Below are positions 48,681 to 57,931 of a DNA stretch of 64,000 nt, piece by piece; the first letter of the stretch is position 1, and each line of letters begins with the position of its first letter. Source of the DNA: Ditibartonella apihabitans. GTDB lineage: Bacteria; Pseudomonadota; Alphaproteobacteria; Rhizobiales; Rhizobiaceae. The translations under genes and the position numbers were made by a program. The stretch lies in contig NZ_CP015820.1 of the NCBI RefSeq assembly GCF_002007485.1, positions 434,001 through 498,000 on the forward strand, in the 5' to 3' direction. The notes under the pieces are model-generated. The model was given only the letters and a program-made list of their open reading frames with translations. It searched no databases and was not told the DNA's origin.

Positions 48681-48754
48681 ACCATATACAGTAATTCTGG
48701 CAATTAAATTCCTTATCGAACGGTGATCTCAATGAGAGGGAATAAGGCAGAGTC

Positions 48755-49054
48755 ATGGTGCAGGAAATCGTCACATTCAAAACGGCATTGTTGCAAACAG
48801 GGAAAGATTTCCTGAAGGTCAACCACATTGATCCGGCGGATTGGCTGAATATGCGCTGGTCGATGGATTTTGCGGCTGGCGAACCGGTGCTTGATGACAA
48901 TCCGGTACCAATGGCTTATGCCGCCGACATCAATAAGAAGACAGACCCTTTGGGCTACGCCATTGATCTTCTTGATCTCAATGCCGTTCATATCCTGGCG
49001 GGCCGCCTGTGCTTTTTTAATATATTGGCAGAGCGTATTCACAATATAGGTTAG
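48755..49054 (+). CDS. Unknown protein in GC-richer patch
   Basis: 99 residues from an ATG. Hydrophilic, with ALLQTGKDFLKVNHIDPADW and a regular middle region LDDNPVPMAYAADINKKTDP. No family is recognised. It has noticeably higher GC than the surrounding DNA, and the ORFs that follow overlap or abut it, so it may be part of a small transferred operon or a fragment of a larger gene. Confidence 0.4.
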   Translation: MVQEIVTFKTALLQTGKDFLKVNHIDPADWLNMRWSMDFAAGEPVLDDNPVPMAYAADINKKTDPLGYAIDLLDLNAVHILAGRLCFFNILAERIHNIG

Positions 49055-49057
49055 ACA

Positions 49058-49351
49058 TTGCCAGTCAAGCCCTTGTCTTTCGACGAGATAAAAGCCATAG
49101 CGGAATCCATCGACCAGTCGTTTCGAGATGCCGGCTATGTTTTTTATCACGGCAACACCGGCATGACCGAGCAGAGCTTTGGCGAAAACCGGCTATACAA
49201 ACTGGATACTTACGGCAAATGGCAATTGCCCGATAGAGGCAAATTGTTTAAATATTCATTACAGGTCGCGACATATGATTCCTATTCCAATGTCGGCTTG
49301 ACCATACCGCTAAGCCCTGACGTCGGCAAGGATGCCCCCGAACCTATCTGA
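49058..49351 (+). CDS. Unknown protein in GC-richer patch
   Basis: 97 residues from a TTG, directly after the previous stop. The sequence includes IKAIAESIDQSFRDAGYVFY and LYKLDTYGKWQLP, and reads like a soluble globular domain. No family is recognised. It overlaps the next ORF by one base (TGATG). The weak start suggests it could be a degraded or shifted part of a longer gene. Confidence 0.4.
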   Translation: MPVKPLSFDEIKAIAESIDQSFRDAGYVFYHGNTGMTEQSFGENRLYKLDTYGKWQLPDRGKLFKYSLQVATYDSYSNVGLTIPLSPDVGKDAPEPI

Positions 49352-49527
49352 TGGAGTTTCGTGCTTCACTTTCAGTCGATAGTGAAGTCTATAAGGAATT
49401 ATCCGATCTCAGCGATGCGCGGCGCATTGCCGTGAACCACGATAACGATAAGCCGATACCGTTGCAGTTATGGCTTGATGACCCCGATTGGCGGCCGGAA
49501 GGATGGCAGGGCAAATGGATCAAATGA
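49351..49527 (+). CDS. Short unknown ORF in GC-richer patch
   Basis: 58 residues starting MEFRASLSVDSEVY, with LQLWLDDPDWRPEGWQGKW near the end. It overlaps both neighbours (TGATG upstream, ATGA downstream), a layout expected of translationally coupled genes. No family is recognised. GC is about 55 percent by eye. Confidence 0.4.
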   Translation: MEFRASLSVDSEVYKELSDLSDARRIAVNHDNDKPIPLQLWLDDPDWRPEGWQGKWIK

Positions 49528-49739
49528 ATATGACAAGACGCAGCACCATTTTGGGCGGTCTGGCGCTTGGACTGATGTCCTCGCCCCGCCTTGCCCATGC
49601 ATCTAAGCCGCCTGTTGCGGCCATGAGCCAAGAACAATTGTTGTCTTCTTGGGTCTATTGGTTTTATCAGGGGGGCGATCTGGCGGCAGAGCAATCCGTA
49701 TATTATCGTGACGCCTATGTTAGAAGCATGACCCGGTAA
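49524..49739 (+). CDS. Short secreted or lipid-free TAT-like ORF in GC-richer patch
   Basis: 71 residues starting MNMTRRSTILGGLALGL, an arginine pair followed by a hydrophobic stretch and an AHA site, consistent with a signal peptide. The remaining 45 residues (SKPPVAAMSQEQLLSSWVYW) give no family. It probably lost its C-terminus, since composition falls to AT-rich directly after the stop. Confidence 0.4.
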   Translation: MNMTRRSTILGGLALGLMSSPRLAHASKPPVAAMSQEQLLSSWVYWFYQGGDLAAEQSVYYRDAYVRSMTR

Positions 49740-50054
49740 AGTTTTTAAAAAGAATGAAAAAGTTATATTTTGTTGTCAGACAGTTTGTCAGGCAACAAAT
49801 TAATTTATTTTGTCTGTTTTTTTACCGTCCCTATCCACTCGTGTTCACCAATTTGTGCATATGTTTTTGAATCCTCCTGATATCCATTGGATAAAGTGTG
49901 CACTAGAACAGCAATAATCTTCAGGTTTTGTCTCGCCTAATCATTTTGCTCATGGATATTGAAAAGAACTGTTTCGGAAGAATGAGTACCACTTTTTTGA
50001 TTTAATAATGCCAATCAAGGTCGCTGGTTTCTACTGCTATGCCGAAGAAACGTG
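49740..50054. other. Intergenic region, nothing recognised
   Basis: AT-rich stretch after the GC-richer ORFs and before the regulator pseudogene. No gene or strong hairpin is supported. Confidence 0.4.
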
Positions 50055-50559
50055 GATAGGGTGCACTCCCATGCGTGGAGCTATTTACAGTTTGGTATGA
50101 GAAGGATTTTTTGAAATACGTCCCCGTTCTGGTGCTATGGTAACGGCGTTGGAACTTCAAGATTTTGCCCGCGTCATTTGGTGCACGAGACTGGCTTGAA
50201 GCTTTATTTGCATGTAATGCTGCCACGTTACGCTGGAGCGGCTGACTTTGAATGGATGAATTTAGCGACCATCCAATTAAAAGATTAGTTGATGATACTG
50301 GCCTTTTTTGTGATGCTGATAAAAGTTGCGATGAACATTACGGACGATCTGCGGGAAATATTTTGGCTGTAAGGGGTATAGCCCCTTACAGCCTTACTCA
50401 AAACGGTTTTGGTATCGCTAACATCGTGTAGAAGACGCAATACCCAGATCTGCAACAGCTCATATCGAGCTGATTGAAAGCATTATGTCTGGCGAGCCTG
50501 ATAATGCAGGCAATAAAGCAATTGAGCAAATACAGCATTTACGAAGGATGATGGCATGA
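50055..50559 (+). pseudogene. Decayed GntR/FCD regulator, relative of the gene at 13753
   Basis: Pieces in shifting frames match the intact hydroxyproline-locus regulator: EGFFEIRPRSGAMVTALELQ against its EGFFEIRPRSGVRVADLEPQ, then AGNILA, LQPYSKRFWYR, and the tail AHIELIESIMSGEPDNAGNKA followed by QHLRRMM. Several stops and shifts interrupt it. A perfect 12-bp hairpin (GGCTGTAAGGGG / CCCCTTACAGCC, 50365-50393) lies inside. The start is missing. It indicates an old duplication or a lost paralogous locus. Confidence 0.8.
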
Positions 50560-50595
50560 TCATTGTCGCGATTTGTCACACCTCCGCTTTATTCG

Positions 50596-50635
50596 GCACG
50601 GTAAATAGTATTAACTTTTTACTGTGCGTTTTTTT
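50596..50635. terminator. Intrinsic terminator overlapping the end of the SBP gene
   Basis: GCACGGTAAA and TTTACTGTGC form a 10-bp stem (one G-T pair), followed by G and a T7 run on the plus strand. It would stop transcription from the regulator pseudogene side. It also covers the last codons of the minus-strand binding-protein gene. Confidence 0.65.
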
Positions 50636-51626
50636 CATGTTTATTTTTTGCAACGAGATCAGACCATTGTTTCAAGAAATCGGCGCGATTATTGGCAGCA
50701 TCTTTTTCGTTTGTTGCAAAGACTTTAATGTCTTTCAATTCGGGCAAACCAACATATTTTGAAACTTCAATATCATTCCGGCTCGGACGGCGGAAAGAAT
50801 TTTGCAAAAGCCCGATTTGTGATTGCTGCGATAAAAGTGCATCCATTGCACGTTTTGCGTTCTCCGCGCCCGGCGCTCCTTTTATCAAGCCTGCATATTC
50901 AGGTGTAATAAAAGTACCATCTTCAGGATAAATAAGTTTTATTTCTTTTTGACCGCCATCGACATAAGGATAAGCATTTGCTTCAAAAGCCAATCCGATA
51001 GCATATTCGCCCATGGCAACGCCATTTTGTACCGCAGAAGAAGAAGCACTAATAACAACATTATCGGCTAATTGCTTGAACTCATCCGGAGTTAGCATTT
51101 TCGATAATCCCCATAAAATCGTATAACCGGTGGAGCTATTTGCAGGGTCTGCAACGACGATTTTGCCTTTCCATGAAGGATCAAGTAAATCCTTCCAATT
51201 TTTAGGGGCAGGCATATTACCAAGTTGATCTTCATTTACCATTATTACAACAACATGTACATTCGCAGGAATAAAGACATCGCCGGGATAACGGATATTA
51301 TCAGATATCACATCAAGGACTGGTGATTTATACGCTTGAAAAGAGTTTTCAAAAGCACCGACAGTATTATAACTGGCACTCCAAAAAATGTCTGCCTGAA
51401 CATTTTTTTCTTCCGCTTGAATGCGGCGCATTAATACTCCACTACCACCTGTGATAGAATTAACTTTTATATTAGGTATTTCCTTTTCTATTGTCTTTGA
51501 AACAAATTCGATAGATTGCTCGGGATTAGAGCTATAGATTGTTACACGTTTTTCTTGGGCCATTGCCAATGAACTTACAAATAGACCGAAGAAAATTGCG
51601 GTTAAAACTATCTTTAATTTTTTCAT
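50619..51626 (-). CDS. ABC transporter substrate-binding protein, FbpA/AfuA-like
   Basis: 335 residues. It has a signal peptide with an AMA cut near residue 23, then the SBP family 1 start VTIYSSNPEQSIEF and conserved GSGVLMRRIQAE, ADIFWSAS, VADPANSSTGY and TFITPEYAGLIKGAPG. This fold is shared by ferric-iron binding FbpA and sugar-phosphate binding AfuA. Downstream partners are a fused permease, an ATPase and an inositol-monophosphatase-family enzyme, which favours a phosphorylated carbohydrate over iron, but that is inference. Confidence 0.82.
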   Translation of the reverse strand: MKKLKIVLTAIFFGLFVSSLAMAQEKRVTIYSSNPEQSIEFVSKTIEKEIPNIKVNSITGGSGVLMRRIQAEEKNVQADIFWSASYNTVGAFENSFQAYKSPVLDVISDNIRYPGDVFIPANVHVVVIMVNEDQLGNMPAPKNWKDLLDPSWKGKIVVADPANSSTGYTILWGLSKMLTPDEFKQLADNVVISASSSAVQNGVAMGEYAIGLAFEANAYPYVDGGQKEIKLIYPEDGTFITPEYAGLIKGAPGAENAKRAMDALLSQQSQIGLLQNSFRRPSRNDIEVSKYVGLPELKDIKVFATNEKDAANNRADFLKQWSDLVAKNKHEKNAQ

Positions 51627-51684
51627 TTTTCCCCTCCAGAGTTGTTTGTTAAATTTATATTATAGCTTTTATCGAAGCCCGTAG

Positions 51685-53325
51685 TTATTTCGCTGCAAAA
51701 ATATTAACTTTGAAAATTTTTGTAGCGATAACAATGGGAATTAAAATAATAGCAATGAGAACAAGGCCATAGGCAGACGCATAAGCCATTAAATTACTAC
51801 CAATAAGTCGAAATACCTGAATGGTAAGTGTCTCTTGCCCTGCCGAATAAACAAGGATAGAGGCACTTAATTCAGCAATGCTTGTTGTCCAGGTTAAAAT
51901 GGCTGCGGATGCAATTGCCGGTGCCATCATTGGTAATACAACCTTATAAAACGTCTTAAAGGGCGGAGCACCTAGGCTAATGGATGCTTCCTCCATAGAA
52001 TTCGAAATATTATGTAGGGTTGCTTGCGAGTTACGCATACCGAAAGGAAGACGGCGGATTAAAAGTGCCAGCACCATAATTGCCGCAGTTCCCGTGAGAG
52101 GTAACCATCCGCTATTAAATGAAACGACAAGTCCAATACCAAGCACTGTTCCGGATAAAGCCAAAGGGACAGAGGAAATATAATCAAGCCATGGTGTAAT
52201 AAAATTTCTCTTCTTGACAATGAGGTAACTTACAATTGCACTGAACGAGATGCCGATAAGCGTAGCCATACCAGCATAACATATTGAATTTATGAGCGGT
52301 TGTGGCGCAGTTACGAAGACCCGCTCAATATTTGCGAATGTCCATTCTCCCCAGCGTAAAACCGGACCACGTGAAACAGTAAAGGCACCGCCGCAAACAA
52401 CGATAAGCGGCAAGAGTGAAAGAATAACAATGAGACTGGCAACAAGTCCTATAATGATACCGGCTCGCCCTTTCATCCTTCTTGGGGTAGCGCCACGTCC
52501 CTGGGTAATTTGGTAACGTCCATGCGCTACAATCCAGCGGTTCGCAAAAAGTACGATCATAATCATAACAACCGAAACCGATGCAAAAGTACTTTGCATT
52601 ACGGGATTGCTTCCGCCTTCGGAGACGGCCGCCTGATATGTCGCAACCGATAATAAAGGTAATTTATTGGATAAGATCGTTGAGACAGCAAAATTGCCGA
52701 CAACCATAGTGAATACGAGTAAGGCACTAGCAAGAATTGCCGGCATAATCACCGGCAGCATCACTTTGAACCGTGATTTAACTGGCGAAGTTCCGAGACT
52801 TTGTGCAGCTTCTTCAAGTTGCACATCAAAGTGACTTATAGATGCAACCGTTCCGATATAGACATAAGTATAGTAAATAAATGTCAAAACGGTAATAAGT
52901 CCGAACCAGCCATAAAAACTGGGTAGTATAATACCGATATCTCTTAATAAACGGGTTATAATACCATTATTGCCGAGTATCATTAACCAGGTCTGTGCTG
53001 TTATTACCTCGGGAATGACTAATGTGATGAGCGGTAAAAGGGCTAAAATGGCCTTCCCACGAAAACTGTAACGGGCGGTTACATAAGCAAGCGGGACACC
53101 AATAAGACAACTTGTGAAAGTAACGATTGTTGCGAGAATTAATGTATTGCCAATAGCTGCGAGCCCTTTATCATTATGTAATAATTGGACCCAGCCATTT
53201 TGACCGCCACTGCCAAAGCTCGCGGTTAAAATATTAAGCAGCGGATAAAGTATAAAAGTTATTAAAACGACCAGTGCGGCTAGACTTAACCATGGCCAAG
53301 GACTACGAAAATCTATTTGTCTCAT
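51685..53325 (-). CDS. ABC transporter permease with two fused membrane domains (FbpB/AfuB-like)
   Basis: 546 residues and about 12 membrane helices, formed from two related halves. Each half has an EAA loop: EEAAQSLGTSPVKSRFKVMLP and MEEASISLGAPPFKTFYKVV. Fused permeases of this size are typical of the FbpB/AfuB branch. It overlaps the ATPase gene by 4 bp (ATGA), so expression is coupled. Confidence 0.88.
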   Translation of the reverse strand: MRQIDFRSPWPWLSLAALVVLITFILYPLLNILTASFGSGGQNGWVQLLHNDKGLAAIGNTLILATIVTFTSCLIGVPLAYVTARYSFRGKAILALLPLITLVIPEVITAQTWLMILGNNGIITRLLRDIGIILPSFYGWFGLITVLTFIYYTYVYIGTVASISHFDVQLEEAAQSLGTSPVKSRFKVMLPVIMPAILASALLVFTMVVGNFAVSTILSNKLPLLSVATYQAAVSEGGSNPVMQSTFASVSVVMIMIVLFANRWIVAHGRYQITQGRGATPRRMKGRAGIIIGLVASLIVILSLLPLIVVCGGAFTVSRGPVLRWGEWTFANIERVFVTAPQPLINSICYAGMATLIGISFSAIVSYLIVKKRNFITPWLDYISSVPLALSGTVLGIGLVVSFNSGWLPLTGTAAIMVLALLIRRLPFGMRNSQATLHNISNSMEEASISLGAPPFKTFYKVVLPMMAPAIASAAILTWTTSIAELSASILVYSAGQETLTIQVFRLIGSNLMAYASAYGLVLIAIILIPIVIATKIFKVNIFAAK

Positions 53326-54386
53326 GATGCCACCAACACAGTTTTACGTGGATCAATAGCAAGCGCAATATCTTGGCCAATGGGGAAACGATCATGGTTA
53401 TCGCCAGAGGATTCAACATTGACAATGAAATTGTCGGATAGAGCAACACGATAATGCGTTTTTGCACCCAGATATTGCTTTTTTACAATTTTTACAGGAA
53501 AGCATTGGTTATTATCGTCTTTATTGGTTACCAGCTTCAAATCTTCCGGCCGCATGATAAGAATGCCCTTTTGCTGGTTAGCTTCAAGGGTGCTACGAGC
53601 ACGGATTGTTAAATTATGCACGTTTATTTGGGCAAATCCGTCCTCATATATATTTTGGATCGTTGCATCCACCCTGTTGGCAGCACCAATAAAGTCTGCA
53701 ACATAGGAGGTACGTGGTTTGCTATAAATATCTTGCGGTGTGCCAAGTTGCTCTACTGCACCATGATTGATAACGCCGATCTGATCGGACATGGACAAAG
53801 CTTCTTCCTGGTCATGTGTCACAAATACAGTCGTAATGTTGGCTTCTCTCTGGAGATCTGAAATTGTTTCACGAATTTGTATACGCAATTTTGCGTCAAG
53901 ATTTGATAAAGGCTCATCCATGAGCAATACTTGTGGCTTGATAACCATCGCACGCGCCAAGGCAACGCGCTGTCTTTGCCCCCCTGAAAGGGCAGCAGGA
54001 TATCGATCCATAAATTGATCAAGCCCCATATGCTCGAGCTCGCGCTTTACCCGCTTGGTAACTTCCTCACCACGTATGCCTCGTGCAAGAAGCCCATAGG
54101 CGACATTTTGTGCTACTGTCTTGTCCGGAAAGAGCGCATAATCCTGGAAGACCATGCCTATATTACGTTTATGGGGAGGAAGCTTGGTTACGTCTTTCGA
54201 TTGGAAATATATGTTGCCTTTCGAGGCATGTACAAAGCCGGCGATCGTTCTTAAAAGTGTAGTTTTTCCGCAGCCGGATGGCCCTAACAATGTAAAAAAG
54301 CACCCTTCAGGGATTTTCAGGTCAAGATCGCTAATAACATTCACGTCGCCATAACGAACACTTAAATTTTTAATATCAATTCCCAT
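53322..54386 (-). CDS. ABC transporter ATP-binding protein (FbpC/PotA-like)
   Basis: 354 residues. Walker A is GPSGCGKTT, the Q loop VFQDYALFPDKT, signature LSGGQRQRVALARA, Walker B LLMDEPLSNLDA and switch His FVTHDQEEAL. A C-terminal TOBE-type domain (about 240-354) includes LIMRPEDL. It energises the permease at 51685. It is the first transporter gene after the phosphatase-family gene on this strand. Confidence 0.9.
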   Translation of the reverse strand: MGIDIKNLSVRYGDVNVISDLDLKIPEGCFFTLLGPSGCGKTTLLRTIAGFVHASKGNIYFQSKDVTKLPPHKRNIGMVFQDYALFPDKTVAQNVAYGLLARGIRGEEVTKRVKRELEHMGLDQFMDRYPAALSGGQRQRVALARAMVIKPQVLLMDEPLSNLDAKLRIQIRETISDLQREANITTVFVTHDQEEALSMSDQIGVINHGAVEQLGTPQDIYSKPRTSYVADFIGAANRVDATIQNIYEDGFAQINVHNLTIRARSTLEANQQKGILIMRPEDLKLVTNKDDNNQCFPVKIVKKQYLGAKTHYRVALSDNFIVNVESSGDNHDRFPIGQDIALAIDPRKTVLVAS

Positions 54387-54418
54387 AATTTTTTCTCCTC
54401 ATTGATATTTTAATTGTT

Positions 54419-55207
54419 TTATTTGGGAATATTGAGCTCTTTAATAAGCTGAAGGATTTCTCTGTGTTGATCGACATTGCCCGCCGCTAAAATACGTTTA
54501 CCGGTTTTTAAGGTGATAGCCTGTCCGTCCCAGTCGCTAATAACCCCATCAGCTCCTTCGATAATGGGGCGAAATGGAGCGAAATCATAGATTTTTAAAC
54601 CGGTATCAAGGGCGATATCCGTGCCGCCTTGAGCCAACAAACCATAAGCAAGAGAGGCGCCGCCGTAAATCCGCCAACTCGTTCGTGACCTTAAACAATC
54701 AAGAGCTGGCAATTCGGCTGGCTCATAAAAATCGGGATTACTGGTTGACATTATCGCGCTGGCAAGACTGTCGCATTTGCCTACGGAACAAGCCACGCCA
54801 TTTTTGGTCGTTTGTCGACCGCTTACCCCGATCCAACGCGCATCAACAGGTGGAATATCAATAATTCCTAAAACTGGCACCCCTTTAAAAGCCAAAGCAA
54901 TTAACGTCCCATATACGGGCATGCCTGCGATATAGGACGCCGTCCCGTCAATCGGATCAAGAACCCAAACATAATCTGCGTCCGGCTCCACCCAGTCCAG
55001 CTCCTCGCCGATAATGCCATGTTCCGGGTATTTAGTTCGAATCATTGATCGCAATAGCTTTTCAATCGAGACATCCATCTCGGTAACATATGAGCGATCC
55101 GGCTTCAGACTGATTGCAATATCGTTACGATTTCTATCAGTAATATGCTTCCGCGCGACATCTGCCATCTCGACGGCAAAATTTATAAGGTCATCACCAA
55201 CAGTCAT
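54419..55207 (-). CDS. Inositol-monophosphatase-family phosphatase
   Basis: About 262 residues. It has the metal-binding signatures of the family: GEELDW (GEE), WVLDPIDGTASYI (DPIDGT) and a late IYDFAPFRPIIEGADG, where WD-type residues are replaced by YDFAP. The start at 55207 has GGGGGGA just upstream; an ATG 12 bases earlier is also possible. Known substrates include inositol phosphates, histidinol phosphate and sugar phosphates. As first gene of the ABC operon it may dephosphorylate the imported compound. Confidence 0.83.
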   Translation of the reverse strand: MTVGDDLINFAVEMADVARKHITDRNRNDIAISLKPDRSYVTEMDVSIEKLLRSMIRTKYPEHGIIGEELDWVEPDADYVWVLDPIDGTASYIAGMPVYGTLIALAFKGVPVLGIIDIPPVDARWIGVSGRQTTKNGVACSVGKCDSLASAIMSTSNPDFYEPAELPALDCLRSRTSWRIYGGASLAYGLLAQGGTDIALDTGLKIYDFAPFRPIIEGADGVISDWDGQAITLKTGKRILAAGNVDQHREILQLIKELNIPK

Positions 55208-55510
55208 TATTCCCCCCATTTTTCACCTCATTTTTGAAATTTTTGGCTTATCGTTTTTTATGCATAAAGTAGTTTTTTGTTCTTACGAGAATAACAAAAT
55301 ATGGCATTATATGTTTTTTATGTCAATTTGTGGAATTGCCATTTTTATAAATTTTTAAAATAAGCCGGTTGCATATGATTTTAATTCACGTATTTTGGGG
55401 AAAAAAGCGAGAGACATTCATAAAAAAATTCTTAGAAGCCATATTGGGGAAAGCGTGCCTCGCAATTTGTTGAAGGACAAAAACATATAAAATTCAAGGA
55501 GTAATCGTTA

Positions 55511-56293
55511 ATGTGGCAGGAAGAACGGCAACAAAAAATTCGGCATTACTTATCTGCCTTTGGACAAGTGTCTATTGATAAAATCGCCGAAGATTTTGAT
55601 GTATCCCGTGAAACCATCCGGCGTGATTTGCTGGAAATGGAAAAGTCAGGTGAATTACGCAGGGTTCGCGGTGGTGCTATTGCTGTTGAAGTAAAAAATT
55701 CAAGTTTTCGCATACGCCATACACAACGCTTACAGGAAAAACGCGCTATAGCTGCAACAGCACTTAAACTTATAAAAAGTGGACAAACGATATTTATTGA
55801 CGCGGGTTCGACATGCGTCGTTATGGCAGAAGCAATTGCAGGTGCCAATGGTCTGAGGGATTTAACTATTATAACAAATGCTTTAGACGTTGCCCGCAAA
55901 TTGAGTGATCCAACAGGAAAACCATCACCACGCTTCAAGGTTATTTTATTAACCGGTGAATTCAAACAGGACCCGATGGAAACCTTTGGCTCGTCTACAA
56001 TTATTGAAATCTATCGCTATATGGCTGATTTAGCTATTTTGACACCATGGAGTATTGATGTAGTTCGTGGAGCAAGCGATTATTATTCCGATGCTGCTGA
56101 TATCGCCAGAGCAATGTCGCAGAATGCCAAGCAAACCATCATCATTGCCGATTACACAAAAATAGGTGCAAACCCACAAACGAAGTTTTGTGGAATCGAG
56201 AAAATCGATCATCTTGTTACAGATTCAAAAGCTCTTTCGAAACCCGCATTCAGAGCATTACAAAAGGCTATAAAATCGACTATTATTGCTTAG
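55511..56293 (+). CDS. DeoR-family transcriptional regulator
   Basis: 260 residues. The N-terminal winged helix is classical DeoR: ERQQKIRHYLSAFGQVSIDKI, then DVSRETIRRDLLEMEKSGELRRVRGGA. The C-terminal sugar-phosphate-binding domain has FIDAGSTC and IITNALDVA. DeoR proteins usually respond to phosphorylated sugars. Its divergent position to the phosphatase and transporter operon suggests it controls that operon and supports a sugar-phosphate substrate. Confidence 0.88.
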   Translation: MWQEERQQKIRHYLSAFGQVSIDKIAEDFDVSRETIRRDLLEMEKSGELRRVRGGAIAVEVKNSSFRIRHTQRLQEKRAIAATALKLIKSGQTIFIDAGSTCVVMAEAIAGANGLRDLTIITNALDVARKLSDPTGKPSPRFKVILLTGEFKQDPMETFGSSTIIEIYRYMADLAILTPWSIDVVRGASDYYSDAADIARAMSQNAKQTIIIADYTKIGANPQTKFCGIEKIDHLVTDSKALSKPAFRALQKAIKSTIIA

Positions 56294-56512
56294 TAAGAAT
56301 TTTTTTATAAAAACAGGATAACTATGTTCTAATTGGCAATATAAATAGAAATTAACCCTATTAATATTTGACTTAAATAATAAAAATATTTTAAAATTAA
56401 ATAAAACATAATTTTGCTTTATAAAAATAAAAATAAATTAAGACAATATCAAGGCATTTTAATAATATCCATTATTAGAAATAAGACTGTGCTTGGGGGT
56501 GGGCAAGAAAGA

Positions 56513-56546
56513 GGTTGAAGAAAAGGATAAATTCAATTCTTCAACC
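56513..56546 (-). terminator. Hairpin downstream of MFS gene
   Basis: GGTTGAAGAA and TTCTTCAACC are perfect 10-bp arms with a 14-nt loop, about 35 bp after the MFS stop on the minus strand, followed by TCTTTCTTG. It may terminate that gene. Confidence 0.55.
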
Positions 56547-56581
56547 ATTATGGACAAGAGAAGTACCTCTGCAAGTTTCAA

Positions 56582-57817
56582 TTAGAATAGAAAAAACACG
56601 CCGATACAGACTAGTGTCATAGCCCCCCAAACACCTGTCCAGGATGTTGCGTGGAGTATCCACGGTATAATTGTCGGGGTTGCGAACAATATAAAGAAGG
56701 TTGCGGTATTTGCCATTGCCATAGCGGTTGCAACGCTTTTCGGGCCTGCCATTGTAGCCAATTCGGTCATGCCGACACCTTGCCATGATAATATAAAGAC
56801 GCCGGCAACGAGAACAGCGGTGATGAGTGCCCACGTGAGATGTGTCGATGGAATTTCGCCATAGAAAAAGGTAAGAAGCGTAAGGATAAAAAACGCGATA
56901 GCGCTTAATATTGTTACCGTTTTTAGAAAGCCTACGCGATTGTTTTTCTTATCGGTATAATAGCCGCCGGAAATACGTGTGAAACCGGCACTTATTTGGA
57001 TAAAGAACAGTATCGCGCTGATATATTCGATATTGATATGGGCAAAGTCATGTAAGAAAAGCATTGTAAAAGTCATCAAAGCAAATTGCGGTGCGCACAA
57101 AAGGCCGATTGCCACGACAATACGCCATATGGCCAACTGTTTGAAAACATGGGTAGCTGTTTCTTTCTCGGCTGGTTTTGTTGTCTCGGTACCCTTTTTC
57201 TGGTCAATATCAACAACCCAAAGATAAGTTAAAAATGCAAAGAGAATGCAGAACAAAGCCGAGATATAAAGTGACCAGACAAAACTCGATTTATAGGAAA
57301 TCAATGGGAAAAACACCGCTCCCAAGGCATAGCCGAGTGGAACAGCCGTCTGTCTGACACCCATGGCAAACCCACGTTCCTCTTTCTCGAACCATTGCAT
57401 GATCGCGCGTCCACTCGAGCCATTCAGACTGCCTCCTGAAAGACCGATAATGAGTAGCCCGATGAATAATGTTACCGGTGCATAAACAATCGGAACAGCA
57501 TTTATTAAAATAGCCGTTACGGCGAGAACAAATGCGGTTGTCGTCAAACCGGTTATAAGAATAGGGCGGTCGCCAAGCCGGTCGGTCAGCATTCCCCAGG
57601 GAACTTCACCCAAAGCTATGCCTATTCCGACAATTCCCATAAGCATGCCCAATACTGGTGTCGAGATCTGATAATCATCCCGTAAAAGGAGCGCTGTGGC
57701 CGGAACACCACCAATTACAAATGTAAAACAGGTATTCGCCAAAGCACATGTAAACAGCACTTTCCATTTGTGACCATTTGAATGGACCCCGTCGTTTATG
57801 AAAGCTTTTTCACTCAT
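56582..57817 (-). CDS. Major facilitator superfamily transporter
   Basis: 411 residues, 12 predicted helices. The MFS motif A after helix 2 is present as GMLTDRLGDRPILI, and the duplicate in the second half is GGYYTDKKNNRVGFLKT. The sequence resembles the nitrate/cyanate-type or general anion-symporter branches of MFS, but no substrate can be given. It is divergent from the LysR gene at 57932, its likely regulator. Confidence 0.86.
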   Translation of the reverse strand: MSEKAFINDGVHSNGHKWKVLFTCALANTCFTFVIGGVPATALLLRDDYQISTPVLGMLMGIVGIGIALGEVPWGMLTDRLGDRPILITGLTTTAFVLAVTAILINAVPIVYAPVTLFIGLLIIGLSGGSLNGSSGRAIMQWFEKEERGFAMGVRQTAVPLGYALGAVFFPLISYKSSFVWSLYISALFCILFAFLTYLWVVDIDQKKGTETTKPAEKETATHVFKQLAIWRIVVAIGLLCAPQFALMTFTMLFLHDFAHINIEYISAILFFIQISAGFTRISGGYYTDKKNNRVGFLKTVTILSAIAFFILTLLTFFYGEIPSTHLTWALITAVLVAGVFILSWQGVGMTELATMAGPKSVATAMAMANTATFFILFATPTIIPWILHATSWTGVWGAMTLVCIGVFFLF

Positions 57818-57897
57818 TATTCAGCTCCGCTTTTTTCAGTTGTGAAATGCGTAGCATTGAATTATCTATAAATATAACAGGATTTTTTTATAAAATG

Positions 57898-57914
57898 ATT
57901 CGGTTTTTCCGAAT
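57898..57914. promoter_or_regulatory. LysR-type binding site candidate
   Basis: ATTCGG-TTTTT-CCGAAT inverted repeat contains the T-N11-A core of LysR boxes and lies 18 bp upstream of the LysR start, between the divergent genes. Such sites typically serve both autoregulation and control of the divergent gene. Confidence 0.5.
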
Positions 57915-57931
57915 TATGGAAAGACAAGCCG

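Noticed and set aside
34940-50000. Duplicate of the tRNA-Ser 3' end as an attachment site
   Set aside because: No second copy of the T-arm and acceptor sequence was found by reading; an imperfect copy cannot be excluded.
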